From Oscillospiraceae bacterium (GTDB taxonomy: Bacteria; Bacillota; Clostridia; Oscillospirales; Ruminococcaceae), in the NCBI GenBank assembly GCA_020024215.1, contig JAHHUC010000077.1, forward strand, positions 1-7,773: DNA of 7,773 nt, written 5' to 3'. Made by a program: the position numbers and the translations under genes. Below the pieces are notes generated by a model. It was given only the letters and a program-made list of their open reading frames with translations. It did not search any database and was not told where the DNA came from. Below, one piece after another: positions 6,851 to 7,773 of this stretch (position 1 is the stretch's first letter; every line of letters starts with the position of its first letter).

Positions 6851-7366
6851 ATGGTAAAATTTATCATACCGGAAGAAAAATATCTGCTTTCATTCAAGGA
6901 GGCAAAAAAAGAATACGAAAAAAACAATGTGACAAGCTATATTCTTGACGATGCCGATAAAGAGGATATATTCAAAAAATATGATGATTTCAGAAATGAA
7001 AGAAATCTTTCTCCTGACCTTGTAGGCATGGATGAATATTGGCTGGTAGATGAAGAAAAAAATTACTTCATCGGCAAGGTCAGCATACGCCATAGGCTTA
7101 ACGAGCGTTTGGAAAAAATCGGAGGCCACATTGGATATGCTGTAAGGTTCAGTGAGTGGAACAAGGGATATGGGACGCTCATTTTGAAATTTGCGCTGGA
7201 AAAAGCAAAGGAAATGGGAATAGAGGAGGTCTTGGTTACCTGCGACGATAAGAATATAGGCTCATACAGTGTTATGGAAAAGAACGGACTTACACTTAAG
7301 GATAAGATTGACACTGTCAATAACGGGAAATACAGAATAACAAGAAGATATGTAAAGAAGCTTTAA
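6851..7366 (+). CDS. GNAT-family N-acetyltransferase
   Basis: A 171-residue soluble protein with the GNAT fold signature. The acetyl-CoA binding region is clear: GGHIGYAVRFSEWNKGYGTL (91-110), in which NKGYG (104-108) is the pyrophosphate-binding loop after the central strand, then a helix ILKFALEKAKEMGI and the strand VLVTCDD followed by NIGSYSVMEKNGL (135-147), the typical motif B. The N-terminal half (ILDDADKEDIFKKYDDFRNE, then YWLVDEEKNYFIGKVSIRHRLN) resembles the group of uncharacterised predicted acetyltransferases that I associate with COG3981. It transfers an acetyl group from acetyl-CoA to an amine; the substrate cannot be told from the sequence. The ATG at 6851 has GGGAGGG about 8 nt upstream. 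It has its own consensus promoter and terminator, so no functional link to spoIVA is implied. Confidence 0.9.
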   Translation: MVKFIIPEEKYLLSFKEAKKEYEKNNVTSYILDDADKEDIFKKYDDFRNERNLSPDLVGMDEYWLVDEEKNYFIGKVSIRHRLNERLEKIGGHIGYAVRFSEWNKGYGTLILKFALEKAKEMGIEEVLVTCDDKNIGSYSVMEKNGLTLKDKIDTVNNGKYRITRRYVKKL

Positions 7367-7375
7367 AATAAGGTG

Positions 7376-7415
7376 AAAACGGCTTTATCCACATTTGTGG
7401 GGAAAGGCCGTTTTT
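7376..7415 (+). terminator. Rho-independent terminator of the GNAT gene
   Basis: AAAACGGC (7376-7383) pairs with GCCGTTTT (7407-7414); inside, TTT/AAA and CCAC (7389-7392)/GTGG (7397-7400) continue the stem with small bulges and an ATTT loop. The stem ends in a TTTTT run (7411-7415). It begins 10 nt after the stop codon. Confidence 0.8.
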
Positions 7416-7584
7416 ATGTGCTGTGAAATCATTTTTTAAAAAGGGAAAAAATGTCATTGCCATCTTGTGCAGCAATTTGCAAAAGGCAGGTAAAACCTTC
7501 CTTCAAAAAGAAAGCCGTATGTAAGGTCTTTTAAAAAGTATGGTTAAAATTATTTAAAAAGGCTTTTATTCAATTAAAAAATCG
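7416..7584. other. A/T-rich intergenic stretch without a convincing gene
   Basis: This stretch lies between the GNAT terminator and the promoter at 7585. It is strongly A/T-rich and holds three copies of TTTAAAAAG (7435-7443, 7530-7538, 7553-7561). The A/T tracts just before 7585 could act as an UP element for that promoter. One tiny open frame at 7451-7534 is described separately; nothing else is supported. Confidence 0.5.
7451..7534 (+). CDS. Possible small basic cysteine-containing peptide (27 aa)
   Basis: An ATG with AAAAGGG placed 5 nt upstream opens a 27-codon frame (MSLPSCAAICKRQ then VKPSFKKKAVCKVF). The peptide has three cysteines, eight lysine or arginine residues and no acidic residue. 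It lies after the GNAT terminator, and I see no promoter of its own between that terminator and the ATG. A chance frame in A/T-rich spacer is the simpler explanation, so this is listed only as a candidate. Confidence 0.15.
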   Translation: MSLPSCAAICKRQVKPSFKKKAVCKVF

Positions 7585-7613
7585 TTGACAAATTTGTAGT
7601 ATTGTGTTAAAAT
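7585..7613 (+). promoter_or_regulatory. Near-consensus extended -10 promoter driving a structured RNA
   Basis: A perfect TTGACA (7585-7590), 17-nt spacer and TAAAAT (7608-7613, five of six) preceded by TG at 7605-7606 make this the strongest promoter in the window. Transcription would start near 7620, directly at the first predicted stem of the RNA downstream. Confidence 0.75.
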
Positions 7614-7619
7614 TTGTCC

Positions 7620-7773
7620 GTCTCAATTGGAAAGGGTTTTCCAAAGCAAGATACGACCGCCGATTGTATATCGGCTTGAGGCCATACGGACAGCCGGGTC
7701 GAATGCCGAAAACTGCTGATGCAGTTGGCAACTTCTGTTGCCTTATTGATTGAGTTAAAAGCTCAGTTTTATA
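7620..7773 (+). ncRNA. Structured leader or non-coding RNA of unidentified family (continues past window)
   Basis: From the predicted start the transcript folds by eye into a three-way junction. P1 is GTCTCAA (7620-7626) with TTGAGGC (7676-7682). P2 is TTGGAAA (7627-7633) with TTTCCAA (7638-7644) on a GGGT loop. P3 is GCCGAT (7659-7664) with ATCGGC (7670-7675). P2 and P3 abut P1 directly, leaving a 14-nt joining strand (7645-7658). Its CGACC (7654-7658) is complementary to GGTCG (7697-7701), a possible pseudoknot. Then come AACTGC/GCAGTT (7711-7716, 7721-7726) and GGCAAC/GTTGCC (7727-7732, 7737-7742). No start codon with a ribosome binding site is seen. It lacks hallmarks I know of T-box, SAM, TPP, FMN, lysine, glycine, cobalamin and c-di-GMP-I RNAs. 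It may be a riboswitch leader or a trans-acting RNA. Confidence 0.6.

Noticed and set aside
7694..7707. tRNA T-arm resemblance (GGGTCGAAT)
   Set aside because: It is one base short of the GGTTCGAAT loop, and no acceptor, D or anticodon arms can be placed around it.
7620..7773. c-di-GMP-I (GEMM) riboswitch, suggested by GACAGCCGGGTC near 7690-7700
   Set aside because: The upstream core expected for that class (GGCAAA before a tetraloop helix, then GGGACGCAAAGCC) is absent and the stem order does not fit.
7620..7773. T-box leader
   Set aside because: No TGGNACCGCG antiterminator box or stem I AGTA bulge is visible in the part present.
1..7773. CRISPR array, insertion sequence or phage element
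   Set aside because: No regularly spaced direct repeats, transposase or integrase frames, or terminal inverted repeats were seen anywhere in the window.

Overview
The window reads like a piece of chromosome from a low-GC, endospore-forming Firmicute, most likely a Clostridia member. The best evidence is a complete spoIVA gene, supported by strong purine-rich ribosome binding sites, short A/T-rich intergenic gaps and TTGACA/TATAAT-type promoters. I see no insertion sequence, CRISPR array, phage gene, rRNA or recognisable tRNA.

Left part, minus strand (1-2250). A cation:proton antiporter that runs off the left edge sits 38 nt downstream of a small PII-like protein; together they look like one operon with its own promoter. 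Upstream of them is a separate minus-strand gene for an XRE-family regulator with an unrecognised C-terminal half.

Middle part, plus strand (2251-5164). The XRE gene is divergent from brnQ, a sodium-coupled branched-chain amino acid importer. The two back-to-back promoters lie in a 209-bp intergenic region with several repeats, so the regulator plausibly controls brnQ, itself, or both. A strong hairpin follows brnQ. Next comes a monocistronic membrane diguanylate cyclase (GGDEF) with its own promoter and terminator.

Right part (5165-7773). spoIVA encodes the ATPase that builds the basement layer of the spore coat. It is followed by a GNAT acetyltransferase with a consensus promoter and a rho-independent terminator. 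Most of these genes look like independent transcription units rather than one pathway: ion homeostasis, amino acid uptake, c-di-GMP signalling and sporulation lie side by side.

The most intriguing stretch is the last 160 bases. A near-consensus extended -10 promoter fires into DNA with no convincing reading frame but dense, perfectly paired stems: a three-way junction, a possible pseudoknot and pairs of mutually exclusive helices. It looks like the start of a structured non-coding RNA or riboswitch leader that continues beyond the window; I could not assign it to a family by eye.
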